In this document: positions 37,023-48,303 of the stretch, piece after piece
Position numbering within the stretch: the first letter of the stretch is position 1
Layout of the letters: the number at the start of each line of letters is the position of its first letter
From: Monomorium pharaonis
Taxonomy: Eukaryota; Arthropoda; Insecta; Hymenoptera; Formicidae
Assembly (NCBI RefSeq): GCF_013373865.1
Contig: NC_050470.1
Span: 28,426,856 to 28,490,855, forward strand
Length of the DNA: 64,000 bases
Direction: 5' to 3'
Made by a program: the position numbers and the translations under genes
The notes under the pieces: generated by a model
Seen by the model: the letters and a program-made list of their open reading frames with translations, nothing else
What the model was told of the DNA's origin: nothing
The model's database searches: none

Positions 37023-40000
37023 GGGGGGGGGGAGAGAGAGAGAGAGAGAGAGTCTAACTCGTAGTTCGCACACTTGTTTTGCAGCCTCAGAGTGCATCTG
37101 CACAGCAGATGCAAAGTGATGGAAAGAGGGGGGAAGGAAAGACTACGGACAATGAGCTCTCCTTGCCGGTCGATTCTTACGTAACTAAACACCCCGCCGC
37201 GGTGATTTCAGGGGATGACATCACTCGGGCATGGGCATGGCGTGATGAGGAGAGAAGGGCACTCTCCACGAATTCGCGAACCGCCAGAAATAAACCGGAC
37301 GAGAGACGGATAATGCATACACACGTTTTGAACGTTTCAGGGCCGGTCATTCCACCTCGACCAGCAAAAAGTCGACGAGTGCAGCGCGAGATGGAGGCGA
37401 CGCGCGATAGTCGTCCTGTCCAAATACAGTCGACCGATCGATCGTGCGTTTTATGGCGCGCCATTAAAATGCCACGATAGCTTTGTCGACTGGTTGAAAG
37501 TGTGACTATTCGGTAATGATCCTTCGCAAGTGTCCGCGACCGAATTATGTATGAAAGGATTATTCCACTAGATTTTAAAACATCTTCTTGAGACCGTGCA
37601 TCAAAGGAAGATCCTCTCGAGTCAAGTGAGACTCGCTAAATAGCAGAATATTTTTTGAGTGCTATACGTACGCACTAATGAAAGTAGATTAATTAGCGAA
37701 GTACATTGATCTGAGAAACAAATTCTTAGACTTTAAAACTGCTTCAACAACAATATCATTAGCAATGGCCATAAAGACAAATTTATAATTTTAAGTAATA
37801 GTAACAATTTGCAATGTCAACTCGTCGAATAATAGGTAATAGAGAATAACAGAGAATTGCAGTCCGATCTTCAAAGAGCTAAATTCTTAAACCATTAACT
37901 TTCAATATTCCTTGACTATCAATTATCCTAGTAGCACAATATATTGGCAATATATTGGCTAATATTGATTAATAGTATACTATATATCGATGGCGTAATT
38001 CATCCAGTAGGTGCATCATAAAAAATGCTTGCTCACGAAAAATGCGCCATGTAGTGAAGTCACCCTTCACGCAGACAAATCCACCATAATACATAATAAT
38101 GAACTTATTGGCTGATTCGCTCATTAATCGATCATCAGTGCATATGGAAATGAGCGAAAAAAATACACGCGAGATCGATCTTGATATTCAATCGCATTAA
38201 TATTCAATTTCAGTTTTTATCAAACGAGACAGGAAATAGTTAAATATCTTTTTTTTTTCATGGAAATCTTCGCAACAATTTTCTATTACAAGATTTGCGT
38301 CGTATGTACAGTACATTTCGACTAATTGCGCCAATTCGAAAAACCTAGAGAACTCCAGATGATTACAAAGCGTTACATGGATAGTCAGCGTTCGCACCGT
38401 TGACCTGTCACAACCTTCCAGCACGTAGGTCGTCCGCACAACGCTTTGTCGCTCTTAACGGGAGAGATCGTCGGCCTGTCCTTGCGCAGCTAACTGTAAC
38501 TCCCCGCAGATGCAGAGCAGAACTGACGACCGGAAGACCTTCCTTCAAGGAGACCGATAAAAGTGAGAGTCCTTTACAACGTGTGCGAGCGACGGTCGAT
38601 CCCGGGTTCGCGCGGACGTGCCTAACCTACCCAATTGTGAATAAACCGCTCATTACAAAAACGGGAAGATTCCGAACGGCAATCAGCGATCGTATTTTTG
38701 CTCTGATACACAGCCGTTATTTGAACGAGCATAAATTGCGAGCGAATATCGAAACTTCTTTTAATTGCGAATATATAGTTATTAATTGATACAAATTATA
38801 TTTTCCTCGATAGTTGGGGAAACACCTTAATTTATGATAGTATGCTTTTATAAATATGTTCATCGTATGAACGAGTTTTTGGAATTGAGACTTATTCGGA
38901 CTGAGCGTGGTGTACTCGTATATCACGTAATTCTACAACGGCGACGATGAAAGCTATACAAAAGTAGTAGATGCGTCAATAATTATGTAGAATGAAAAAA
39001 GAAGACAAGGATACCGCGTGGAAAACAGGATCGCGCCGTGAGGGAAAAAATGAAATTCCACCCACACCCAGTCCGGCGTTCGAAGGAGGAAAACAAGCCG
39101 CTGGCAGGAAAATCGCGGACGTCTTACGTCAGTGTTACACGCGCTTGTAATGAGCCAGGCGCGGGAATAGTCACTTGGAAGCTCTCGCGTGTAATGTTTA
39201 TTTTGCACGCGCGCGCCTGGCTGCACCGTTGAGTCAGTGCTGTGGTATGCCAAGTCCGATTGGAACTGCGACGTTTCTATAACGATTTAGATCATCGGCG
39301 AATGTTCGCCTCTGCTCGTTACCTTCTTTGCGAGCCCGTATAAGAAGTAGCTTACGCAACTAAATTAAAAATCTATCAACTTATCCATGTCAGTTCAATT
39401 GAAGATTTAGAAAAAAGAAGTCTGAGACATCGATTTTCATTAAACGATGAACGGAAAAGCGAAACTTGAACCAACAATAGAAAAACTTATTGTTTAAGCC
39501 TCTCAGGAAACAAATAAATCAACTCTAGTTTTTGTAAATTTCTTTTAAATACTAACGTCAGAACTATAATTTTAGATGTTTTCATTTTCTTTTTTTTTTT
39601 TATTTCATAGAATTAATTTTGGCTTAAAAATAATAATGAAAGACTCATAATAATTAATTAATGATAAATGAGAGAGATTTCTACAATCAAGTCAGTGAAG
39701 AATATTTTCGAATGAATGAATTTCTCAATTGATTATTAATGTCCATTTCTATCAACATAAATTAATTTTAATCTCTATATGTGTTTAATTTATAGCTTTT
39801 ACTCTTTACCTTCTATATTCTGGTCAACCAGAGAAAGATAAAGAATAAGTTAAACAGAGATTAAAAATAAACTGCATTAGTATAAATGGAGTCATTAATG
39901 TATCTTATCGAAGAACATACAACAGAATAATAATTACAAGGAAAAGTATATGTACCTATAGATATACTTTGAAATACATGTTCAATGAGAACTCACTCAT

Positions 40001-43000
40001 TCAAAAATATTCTTCAATGACTTTATTGTACTTTCTAATGTTATCGAATAGATTAGAATTTCATAAATATTTCTCCATAGATACACACATATATTTTCCT
40101 TATAGATAATATTCTGTTTTTGTATGTTCTTCGATAGCTGTGTTTTTTCGATAAGACTCTTTTCGTGATCTTTTCGCTGAAGGAAAAAAAGGTCGCCGTC
40201 ACGACGAGCAATTTTGGTATAAGTGGTCAAAAGTCGGTCGTCTTTGTCGAAGGATCCTACCAAGCGAATCGCGATGTCATAAAAGTGAATCGTGACAGAG
40301 CAATCTTTTCTTTTTCTTTATCCGAAATTAGCCATCAACATGTTGCAGTTTGTATGGCAGCGGCAGCACCAAGGACGTCGAGAATTTCAGGTTTCGTCGA
40401 CCCGCTTAAAGGCCAACGCCGTCGCATCGTTCAGACACTTTTGACGATCGCCGCGTTACAGGTCGATGCACCGCGGTAACGAGAGTGGCGGTGATCTATC
40501 ATTTTCCAAGATCAAGTCTTTCTCTCTCCCCTCTTCTCCTCCCTTTCCGCCGTCCACCGGCGCACCTTACCCTCGCTGTAATGCAAGGTGTAATGCGACA
40601 AACTGGGGCCCCCACACTCAGTCGCTCTCTAACTTAGGCTGTAATCGCGATGGTGTCGTCATGTAATCGGCTTCAGCAACTTACGATATCTTTGACTCTT
40701 TAACTTATTACTGGAATTAATAACGTGAATTATCATTATATCGTGAATATCGCACTTACGTTGGCATACTGTTTTATTTAATTATTGTCGATATTTATTT
40801 TTATTCTTACATACATAATATTAGTTCGTGTAGAAATAAAATTCATTCCTAGTGACATACATCTTTTATTTTGCAATTGTATTTCCAAATTATCATTTGG
40901 TTATTTAAAAAAATCGTATATTATAGAGACATTACGAGAAATGTCTACACGTCTACGTAAAATCTACACTCTAAAAAAATATTATAACTTATAAATGAGG
41001 GAAATTTCTCTAAGCATTTCATCTAACAAAAAAATCTTACATGAAGTATATTCCTCTTGAAAAACGTATTCTTTTTAAAAAAATTAATGCGTCATTCATA
41101 ATCAAAAATAAATTTCTCTATAGGAAATTGTCTTATAATAATCCAACAACCTCTTGAAATAAAAGTATATGCAAGATACTTGCGGCACAAAACGATTATC
41201 ATGTATTATGGCGAGCCCGCGCATGCGAATATGAAACTTTGCTACCTACTGCGAGGTGACGTGTTTCTCGTGAACAAGATGCACTTACTTCATGAATAAA
41301 AAATGAGAAGAATAGAATGTGAAAAAATGGCTTTTTATCAAAAAATCTAAAAAAAAATCTCTATCACTTTCTATTCAATAATGTAACGTCCAATTTTTTA
41401 TTCTAGTTAAGTAAATTTAGATTAATGTTTCATTAATGTTTCACAAGAATAATAAGATTAAAAGTAAAAAATATTGTTTTAAAATATTTAAAATTAATAT
41501 GTAATGCTGTAAATAAGATTATTATTAGGTTCATAAGAGAAGAGGAAATTCTAGTATTAAAAGGATTCTAATCTTCAGTCTAGTGTCTCATGCATGGTTA
41601 GAGGATATTGCATTAGATTTTAAAATATCTTCTTGAAACCGTATATCAAAGGAAAATTCTCTAGATTCAAATGAGAAAGACACTAAACAACCGAATATTC
41701 TTTATTTGCAATATATCATTCCTGTTAACGTATCATAAAATAAATTGTCCCCAACAAAAAAAAAAAAGAATATTTTGCATGCCTCGTGTAGTTTTGCAAA
41801 TATTCTAGGCCTTAATTTAAATGCGAGAAACAGTAGATTATTTCCTGGTATCCCCGGTAGACTTGTCTTATAAGGACTAACATCACTCTCACTTTCGGTC
41901 CGTTTCCCAGAAGCCTATTAATACTTTGACTCGCACCGCCGGCGTTTTGCTGATCGTTCTGAACCGCGTTACCTGATTCTCCGTTAACCGACGGTATTCA
42001 CGGTATTTCCGATCCTTTTTATCCATTCCCCGATCTTTAATCGCATTTGCTCGTTATAATAGGTTTCTCTAGAATAACTTCCTGGAACAAGGCTATTCCT
42101 AGAAATACGGCTATGTAGGATATTTTATAAGCCTCAGGCTGTTCTATTTTTCTAACTAATTTCATTATGAATTTTAAGAAAGGATTGCACGCATATTTTT
42201 ATTAAATAAATGCTTTAATTATATCTGTAATTTAATAATAGTGTTAGGATAAAAATATATGTATATCAATAGATTATTATGCTTATTTACAAGATTCTAT
42301 AAGTCCGTAGCTGTATGTATTGTAATGTAATTATGCCGAGGCCATACTAAGTGCTATGCACGCTATATACGCTATGTTTATTATGTTTCTAAAAAAATAG
42401 ATTAAAATAAATATAATTGCTTATGTCGCCACGATTATTAGTACGTGTAAGATAAAAAAAAGATCTCTTTTCAGTGAATTACAAAAGAATTATACCTATT
42501 GATAATATACAAACATCATTTCGATCATAAATTTAAATTCTCTCTTCAGTGTAACAATTTAAGGAAATATATGCGTTGCTAAGTAGTTTTCTTCCTCGCA
42601 CCTATCTTCAACATCATAAATTACTGTAACCTCTCTTTCAGTCCCTTCCAAATGTGTCAATTTCCGGTATATTTCCGGTATATATAATATTGTTTCTTTC
42701 ACGGTCAGTTTCAAAAAATGTCATCGTTAAATAGAGATAATAAGAAATGATGCGATCCGGATTTTTTACACGGACAGTAAAATATAGAAACGTATAAAGA
42801 AAGATAGCTCAATTTTTCAATGGATAGTTTTCCTCGCACCATCTCCAATATTATTAAGGGTTCTTTAAATACTTTATTAAGTTCTTCATTTCCAAATGTG
42901 TCAATTTTTGAGTGTATATGTCACGAAAAATTTCACGGTCACAATAGCATATTTAGGTAGAAATACAAAGAGATGAGGCAGCCAAGATTAGTCACAGAGG

Positions 43001-46000
43001 CAGGTTTTCAAAAACTCCTAAGTTTCTTTGTAAATTTCCATGTTTTACTGTCTGTGTAAAATGGAAAAATCTTAGGAATGAAGAACCCAAAAAGAGACTA
43101 AATCATTAATAATATTGAAGGTAGGTGCGGAAAAAGAAACTATACATCAATTCATGCATTTACTAATAGACTATTCCAATGAAAAAGATCCAATTCTAAG
43201 ATCAAAAGACTAAGACGTTTATACATTTTATAATTCTTTTATAATTCAATGTAATTCTTTTGTTATTTATTTAAAAAAATCTTTCTTTTCTCTTATATGC
43301 ATTAATAACTGCGGCGACTCGCAAACAATTATATTTGTTTTAATTTATTCATTGGAATTAATAAGATACTATTAATTACATTAGTTTGCATAAAACGTTT
43401 TATTATTTTAAATTAAACAAGGTGTTTTTTATAGATTTTAAAGTACTAAAAACAATGCTGTAAACTAAATTTCAACGGTATGTCAGATTTTTAAAATAAT
43501 TAAAGTTTAATACGTACAAATACAAAGTTTAATATTAACATGCTGATAAAATTTAGTTTACAATGTTATTTTAAACATTTAAAAACATTTTATCTGGTTT
43601 AAAATAATGTTCAGCTGTAAACTAGTGTTATTTAAAAAATTAGTATATCAATCACTGCATAACGACATTAAACAAATGATTCTATATATCGTCTAATATG
43701 CCCATTACAAGTAGTTATTATACTTACAAATAGTGTAACATTAAATATTTGTTATTTAATATATGTTGTAATCAAATTTGCTAAAAATAAATTAAATTTT
43801 ACAGAATATATAATTATCCCAGTTTTTAACATAACAATTTTGATATTTTTAATAAGTACATTTAATATATTATTTATTTTATGTTATTACACAATTATAT
43901 ATTATATTACATTTATTTATTATATTTTTATTGCTATCTGCAAATGTGTTGTAATAATATGTAAATGCAACCTTCTTTTTCTGTTTTTACAGGCTGTTAA
44001 TTGATTATCAATTATGAAATTTAAATATTAAGTAATAAAAAGCATTTGTCAAGCTGTATTGGAAAACGCGGTAGTAACAATGCGTTTCTATCGTCACTTT
44101 CATTCAGAGACTTCAACGCATGGTGATGCGTCTAAGTAGTAATGGTCCGCAATGTGCTCGTCTGACTAATCCCAGCCCTCACTACTTGGAATAAGCGTTA
44201 GAGACTTCAGAGAGTCTCCCTTTCCTGTGCCGAGCTGAATGCTCGATCTAACTTTAGCGAAAGTTCAGCATCAAATATGTACCTGCAGAGAGTACCTGTC
44301 GGACGGAGGCGTGGCTACAATCCCCACCTGAATGTTAATCCGATCGAGAGAAAGAAAGGAAATCTACGGCGGGAGGATCTTTCCTGAATACCCTGGAGGG
44401 GCGTCCATGAGGAGTGGAGGAAGACTCTTCAAACGCAGGAGTCTTGTGAAAGGTAGCAGAAGCGTCTCAATGTCGCGAGGTTGCACGTGCGAAGGATGTA
44501 GCTGCACTGACCCGTACATCGAATTCGTCGCGTCGCCTAAATTAAAATAGCCTGTGTCTCACATTTGCTTTCTTTTTGAATTTTAAATTGTCGCATTTTT
44601 TCTGCATTTTTTCATAGTTTATTTTGTATAAATTATTTCCAAAAGTAATGTTTTAAAGCAAGAGTAATTTGTTATCTATATGACTACGAGTTAGAATGAA
44701 TTAAAGAGATTTTTATGATTTATAAAAATATACGTGTTTATAATTTTAATCCGTAAACTATGTTAAATCAAAATTTATTTAATATTTAATAATTATAGTT
44801 ATTTAACATATTTTATACTATATCGGTAACTCATGCTGGATTTTTCATTTAGAAAATAAAATTCTTCGTTTGATATTTGATAAAAGAAGCGTAATTATAA
44901 AATAATTTCTGTTATCATGCGTGAATACGTAATTGTAACTCTCTACATCTCGTAGAGTGAAATGTCATTCTAAGGGTGAAAATTGAGCAATTATTCGAGT
45001 AACTTGCCACTAATAATAAAAAACACTTCTTATTCGATCTTATAAAAACAATTTTGTTATCTCTTATCAAACAAATTACTTAACTAATTATACAAGTTCA
45101 ATTTTCACTTTTTCAAAGTTTTACTTTAAGATTTACGATAAGTGAACCATGAACGGGCAATTCACCTACAATTATCACGACACGGAATATAATATTTAAG
45201 TAAGTTTATGTAAATTTGAAGAGACAAATTGTATTGAACCGTCACTTATTACGAAAATAATGTACAAACTTGTAATAGATAACTGAATTTATATCTTTAA
45301 CTTCGTGATAGTATCCGAGGTCGATGCCGCGATCAACTTGTAATGCACGCGAGTATTTATCGGCGCGCCGCTAGATTGGCGCACATGTAAAAGATCGGCG
45401 GCGATAGCGGCGAAGGAAATGAATGGAGAAATCACGGGGCCGTTGACTTGGAGGCATGGCGCCTCGTAAACATCGCCGAAGGCTCACGTACATACACGCG
45501 CGCGTATGCACCGGGCATCGGAGAAGAAAAAAAGAAGGAATGAAGAAAGAGAGAAAGAAAGAACGAAATAAAGTGCGGGGACAAGGAGGCGTAGGGGAGC
45601 AGGGAAGGAGGGAGGGAAGCGCGCCGAAGACGGCGGAGGATTGCGAACGGGAGAATGGGAGCTTTCGAAACGAGGTGTAAAGGTACCATCGGGTCCCGTG
45701 GTACACTTTGTCGTGAAATTATCGTCCCGCTCGACTCGGCACGGCACGGTGCAGCACCGCCCGGCTCCGCTCCGCTCCGCTCAGCTCGGCTCGCCGCCGC
45801 CCCCGCCGCCGCCGACGACGACGACGACGACGACGACGATGGAATTTGTGGCCTTGTCGGCGAATTTTCAACGCGGTGGGCGAAACTTACGACCGTTCGA
45901 GTAACCCTGTTTTCGTCTGGAAACAAAGGCTGCGCAAATCAGGGACTTAGCGACAGCTTCGCGACAAGCGGTATATAATTGCAACTTCCGATGTATCCCG

Positions 46001-48110
46001 TGTACGTCGACGGGACACGCCAAGCTCAGGCGTTCCGGATTTCTGCACGGGATATGCAGTAAAGAAGCCCGGCGAGAAGTGGCCACGATACTCTCTTATC
46101 TATCACGCATTATGTCCACGGGACTCCGTGTAACTCAAGTAACGGGGCGACTCGGAGACTCGGAGACCGTGTGCAGAGGACCCGCTATCAAATGTCGCGC
46201 CGCGATCAGTAACGCTCGATCGTAAATCGAAAATCGTAACGGCACTTGGATCTCTAGAGTCCTCGTTATCGCGAGAACGGGACCATCCGGATATTAGGCT
46301 GATCAGCTCTATTCTCCTTGATGAGCCGCACGCGAGACCCGACACGACATGTCGCAAACGAATTCCAACAATTGCACGATTATATTTATACATTGCACAG
46401 TTAATTCTTACTACATCACATGCTAGGCGATATTGACATAACGTTTCTTTATTTCTCAATACTTAATTTAGGTAGCTCTTCATTGTTCAAACCAAAAATG
46501 ATTTTAATATAATAAGCAATGTTTTCGGTTTATGAAGTACAAAGTTCTTCGCGTATTTATATTTATTTAAAACGTTTCGTGTAACACCTTACAGAAATAT
46601 AATATTGGCAACATTAAATTATATGTGATTAGTAATTAATTACTTATTTTAAACATTAAAAGTACTGTTGTTGACACATAAATAATTAATGAGTAGCCAC
46701 ACAATTTGACATCGCCACTTACTAAACTTCGGCAAGCAGTAATAAAAAAGTTCTGTGCAAGAAGGAGAAATTCGGAGCTCAGACTTCAGGACGAGAGTTG
46801 AGACACGTTAACTTTCGGGCGTATTCTAACGACTTCGCGGGAATGTTTCGAGTGCTGTTAGAATGGCGCAAACACGGATGCGCTGCCGAAAGAAATTCAT
46901 TTCTCGTTCACACCCGGGCGTGGGTCTTCACGAAGTGACTTTCACTGTGCGTACACGTCGGGTTAACGTTCGGGAAGAATACTTTTAGGTCGGCGGTTTA
47001 CGATTACAAAGATAACGACGGGTGGACAAACGCCATCGCCACCCGGAAGCTCTCTAAATCCTGCGAGAAAACCGACGTCGAGTTCGACCTCGTTCTCTTT
47101 CCGCGGGACAATCAAGATGTTTCAGCATCCTCCTTTTTTTCTGTGAATCCTAAAACACCACCGAACGACAGATATGTGTTTCAGCTGTTTAGTAGGTTAG
47201 TCGGCCCACGGCGAAATTTCATTCGTTAGAGGAACCGTTACGTCCTAATGACAGCAGTGCCCTTTCATGAGTGCCTATTCATCTCGCTCCATTGTTATCT
47301 CTTCTGCTGGCGAGTCGCGTTCGCCACGTGCATAACATATAATACTGTACGCTGCGAGGGCTTATATCTTCGAAGATTATTTAAATTACAGATCAAGCGC
47401 AGTTAAATCTTAATAACCCCTTACAAGTATGTAAAGTTTCTTCACTCTCATTTGTTCGAAATAAAAACATAATAGTGGAAACTGACGAATTAAATTCTAC
47501 TACCTTGATCCTTTTTTTCGCATCAATTTATAAAATTCTACATAGGTAGTTAAAAGTTTTAATTTCAGTTGTTATTTTTAAAAGTTTTTAATTTGCTGTC
47601 GCTAAATGTTGGATCTTCTCCAGTTTTCTTTTCATCATTTGTTCTACGATCCTTAGAAATTTATTATTTTTCTTACTTTCCTTTCTTTTCGTAGCGGATC
47701 TATTTTTATTTAATAATAAGAAAAGTAGTTCACTCACCGTATCCCTGCATTATTCCGTGCGTCAAGTACAATGGAGCCCGGCCGGCAAATTCATCCTTGG
47801 CAAAGGTCTGCCTTACCAGCTGTGGATCCGATAACAATATTGTATATACAGAGCCCATTCGTAGCCCACAAATCGGACCATACTTCCTTGCTAGTTCAGT
47901 CAGCGACACATGCGGGCGTATTGGATCAATCCATGGTAAATAACCCAACAGCGGGATACCAATTGGTCCAGGTGGAAGTCGGTACGTTTTGTTATTTTTA
48001 CGGAAAGCATACACGAAAAGTATGACAGATAAGCCGATGAGAACAAGGGTTATCATCGTAAGCGCAGAAAGTAGTATAAATGCGATGCTACGTCGCCTAC
48101 GTCTGCACAT
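30660..48110 (-). CDS. phm: Cytochrome P450 CYP306A1 (phantom), ecdysteroid 25-hydroxylase
   Basis: Seven exons on the - strand join in frame: 48110-47738, 33536-33388, 32792-32590, 31848-31563, 31444-31292, 31091-30917 and 30838-30660 (505 aa). All introns are GT-AG: 14201, 595, 741, 118, 200 and 78 bp. The N-terminus is basic (MCRRRRRS) followed by a membrane anchor (about residues 9-34), then LPPGPIGIPLLGYLPW (45-60), helix C W134-R138, I-helix AGTDTT (314-319), K-helix ETQR (370-373), PERF (425-428) and haem ligand C451. The first residue of the haem motif is Tyr rather than the usual Phe (PYQAGKRICVG). Phantom hydroxylates C25 of ecdysteroid precursors in the prothoracic gland (family knowledge). 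The assignment rests on motif similarity plus adjacency to CYP18A1. Exon 3 could alternatively begin 9 nt later, after TTAAAG, but the TTTCGTAG acceptor is better. Confidence 0.93.
31222..31277. repeat. (CT)n microsatellite in CYP306A1 intron 5
   Basis: TCTC-type run on the + strand, a purine tract in the transcript, starting only about 14 bp past the exon 5 donor in a 200-bp intron. Length variation here would change a large fraction of that intron. Confidence 0.85.
32801..32975. mobile_element. 175-bp MITE-like element abutting the CYP306A1 exon 3 acceptor
   Basis: The 39-bp terminal inverted repeats (32801-32839 and 32937-32975) match at 35 of 39 positions and share AAGTATCTAAAAATTTAGC. 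The core is AT-rich and non-coding. The 8-mers just outside, read on the - strand, are TTTTACAG (32983-32976) and TTTCGTAG (32800-32793). They agree at 5 of 8 positions, so they could be a decayed 8-bp target duplication. A divergent relative lies near 58.7-58.92 kb. Confidence 0.7.
36652..36818. repeat. Long near-perfect hairpin: 57-bp arms, 53-nt loop
   Basis: The arms 36652-36708 and 36762-36818 are inverted copies differing at 3 of 57 positions, all transitions. The arm includes CGCATTCGGG, TAGGCGCATCACATCAA and TATTCGTGCATCATGA. It could be a MITE, since GACTT occurs next to both ends, or a hairpin-RNA source. It lies inside CYP306A1 intron 1, so it is transcribed with that gene. Confidence 0.9.
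36984..37052. repeat. Compound microsatellite (AC)n(AG)n(G)n(AG)n
   Basis: Consecutive AC, AG, poly-G and AG runs within CYP306A1 intron 1, about 165 bp from the hairpin. Confidence 0.95.
37079..37480 (+). CDS. Weak candidate terminal exon of a + strand gene (unknown)
   Basis: After an acceptor-like cacttgttttgcag, a frame beginning with CCT in phase 0 runs 131 codons to TAG. It is polar and basic (for example SGDDITRAWAWRDEERR) with GC-rich third positions, but the whole island is GC-rich and a 95-codon frame exists on the other strand. Its phase-0 start would fit the phase-0 end of the exon at 29711, giving a gene antisense to CYP306A1. No nearby AATAAA was seen. I do not recognise the protein. 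Confidence 0.15.
   Translation: MQPQSASAQQMQSDGKRGEGKTTDNELSLPVDSYVTKHPAAVISGDDITRAWAWRDEERRALSTNSRTARNKPDERRIMHTHVLNVSGPVIPPRPAKSRRVQREMEATRDSRPVQIQSTDRSCVLWRAIKMPR
37556..37656. repeat. Dispersed ~100-bp repeat, copy 1
   Basis: Shares TAGATTTTAAAA(C/T)ATCTTCTTGA(G/A)ACCGT, TATCAAAGGAA-type and later GAATATT-type blocks with 41601-41703 in the same orientation, 4 kb apart. It is non-coding and probably a relic of a transposable element. Confidence 0.65.
39734..39899. mobile_element. MITE-like inverted-repeat element, copy 2
   Basis: Left arm 39734-39787 (ATTAATGTCCATTTCTAT...) and right arm 39849-39899 (...AAATGGAGTCATTAAT) are imperfect inverted copies. The internal AGATAAAGAATAAGTTAAA motif is identical to that in the element at 22754-22917. 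Lies in CYP306A1 intron 1. Confidence 0.6.
41601..41703. repeat. Dispersed ~100-bp repeat, copy 2
   Basis: Direct copy of the repeat at 37556-37656, with scattered substitutions and small indels. Both copies are in CYP306A1 intron 1. Confidence 0.65.
42583..43145. mobile_element. Complex repeat cluster, likely a non-autonomous transposon with internal duplication
   Basis: A unit containing TTCCTCGCACC and TTCCAAATGTGTCAATTT occurs at about 42583-42665 and again at 42825-42908 in direct orientation. The end at about 43085-43145 (...GGTAGGTGCGGAAAAAGAAAC) is an inverted copy of the same unit. A further inverted pair is ACACGGACAGTAAAATAT (about 42768-42785) against TTTTACTGTCTGTGTAAAA (about 43042-43060). 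No coding capacity is seen. Confidence 0.6.
45813..45840. repeat. (GAC)n trinucleotide run in a CpG-rich island
   Basis: About nine GAC units follow a GCC-rich tract. The surrounding island (about 45300-46330) has frames open on both strands, including one of 164 codons on the - strand. Their serine, proline and alanine runs are what such simple sequence would give, so I call no gene. Confidence 0.85.
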
Positions 48111-48151
48111 AAATAAAAAATGATACTTGTAAACGTGATGGTATACTTTTT

Positions 48152-48159
48152 TATTTATA
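48152..48159 (-). promoter_or_regulatory. Possible CYP306A1 TATA box
   Basis: TATAAATA on the - strand lies 42 bp upstream of the start codon, which would leave a very short leader. The start codon context is poor (tttATGt). An upstream non-coding first exon is therefore equally possible; for example, a strong - strand donor GAG|GTGAGT is visible near 51350. Confidence 0.2.
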
Positions 48160-48239
48160 CATATATGTTTAGCGCAAAATATAATTAAAAAGAAACATTA
48201 ACACATGTTTCTATATTAGTATTACAAATCTTTAATAAT

Positions 48240-48303
48240 ACTGTGTAATTAATAAAAAAAATACAAATAAAATGCATCTAATCTAAAACTTTAGTCTAAA
48301 ACT
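48240..48303. repeat. 64-bp perfect inverted repeat, left copy
   Basis: Begins ACTGTGTAATTAATAAA and ends TTTAGTCTAAAACT. Its reverse complement occurs without a mismatch at 49768-49831. This copy starts 130 bp upstream of the CYP306A1 ATG. Confidence 0.95.

Larger units (their letters stand above)
33540..47730. other. CYP306A1 intron 1 (14.2 kb) contents
   Basis: This intron separates exon 1 from exon 2. It holds a long hairpin (36652-36818), an (AC)n(AG)n microsatellite, two copies of a ~100-bp dispersed repeat, a MITE copy (39734-39899), a complex repeat cluster (42583-43145) and CpG-rich islands (33.6-33.9, 37.1-37.5, 38.4-38.7, 40.3-40.65 and 45.3-47.3 kb). The islands carry overlapping frames on both strands and may be regulatory. 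Only one frame (37079-37480) has a plausible acceptor. Confidence 0.6.

Noticed and set aside
38400..38789. 129-codon + strand frame
   Set aside because: Non-ATG start, no recognisable composition or motif, and part of a GC-rich island inside CYP306A1 intron 1.
45371..45978. Several frames of 74-164 codons in a CpG-rich island
   Set aside because: They overlap on both strands and consist of simple Ser, Pro, Ala, Asp and Arg runs from GAC/GCC repeats and purine tracts.
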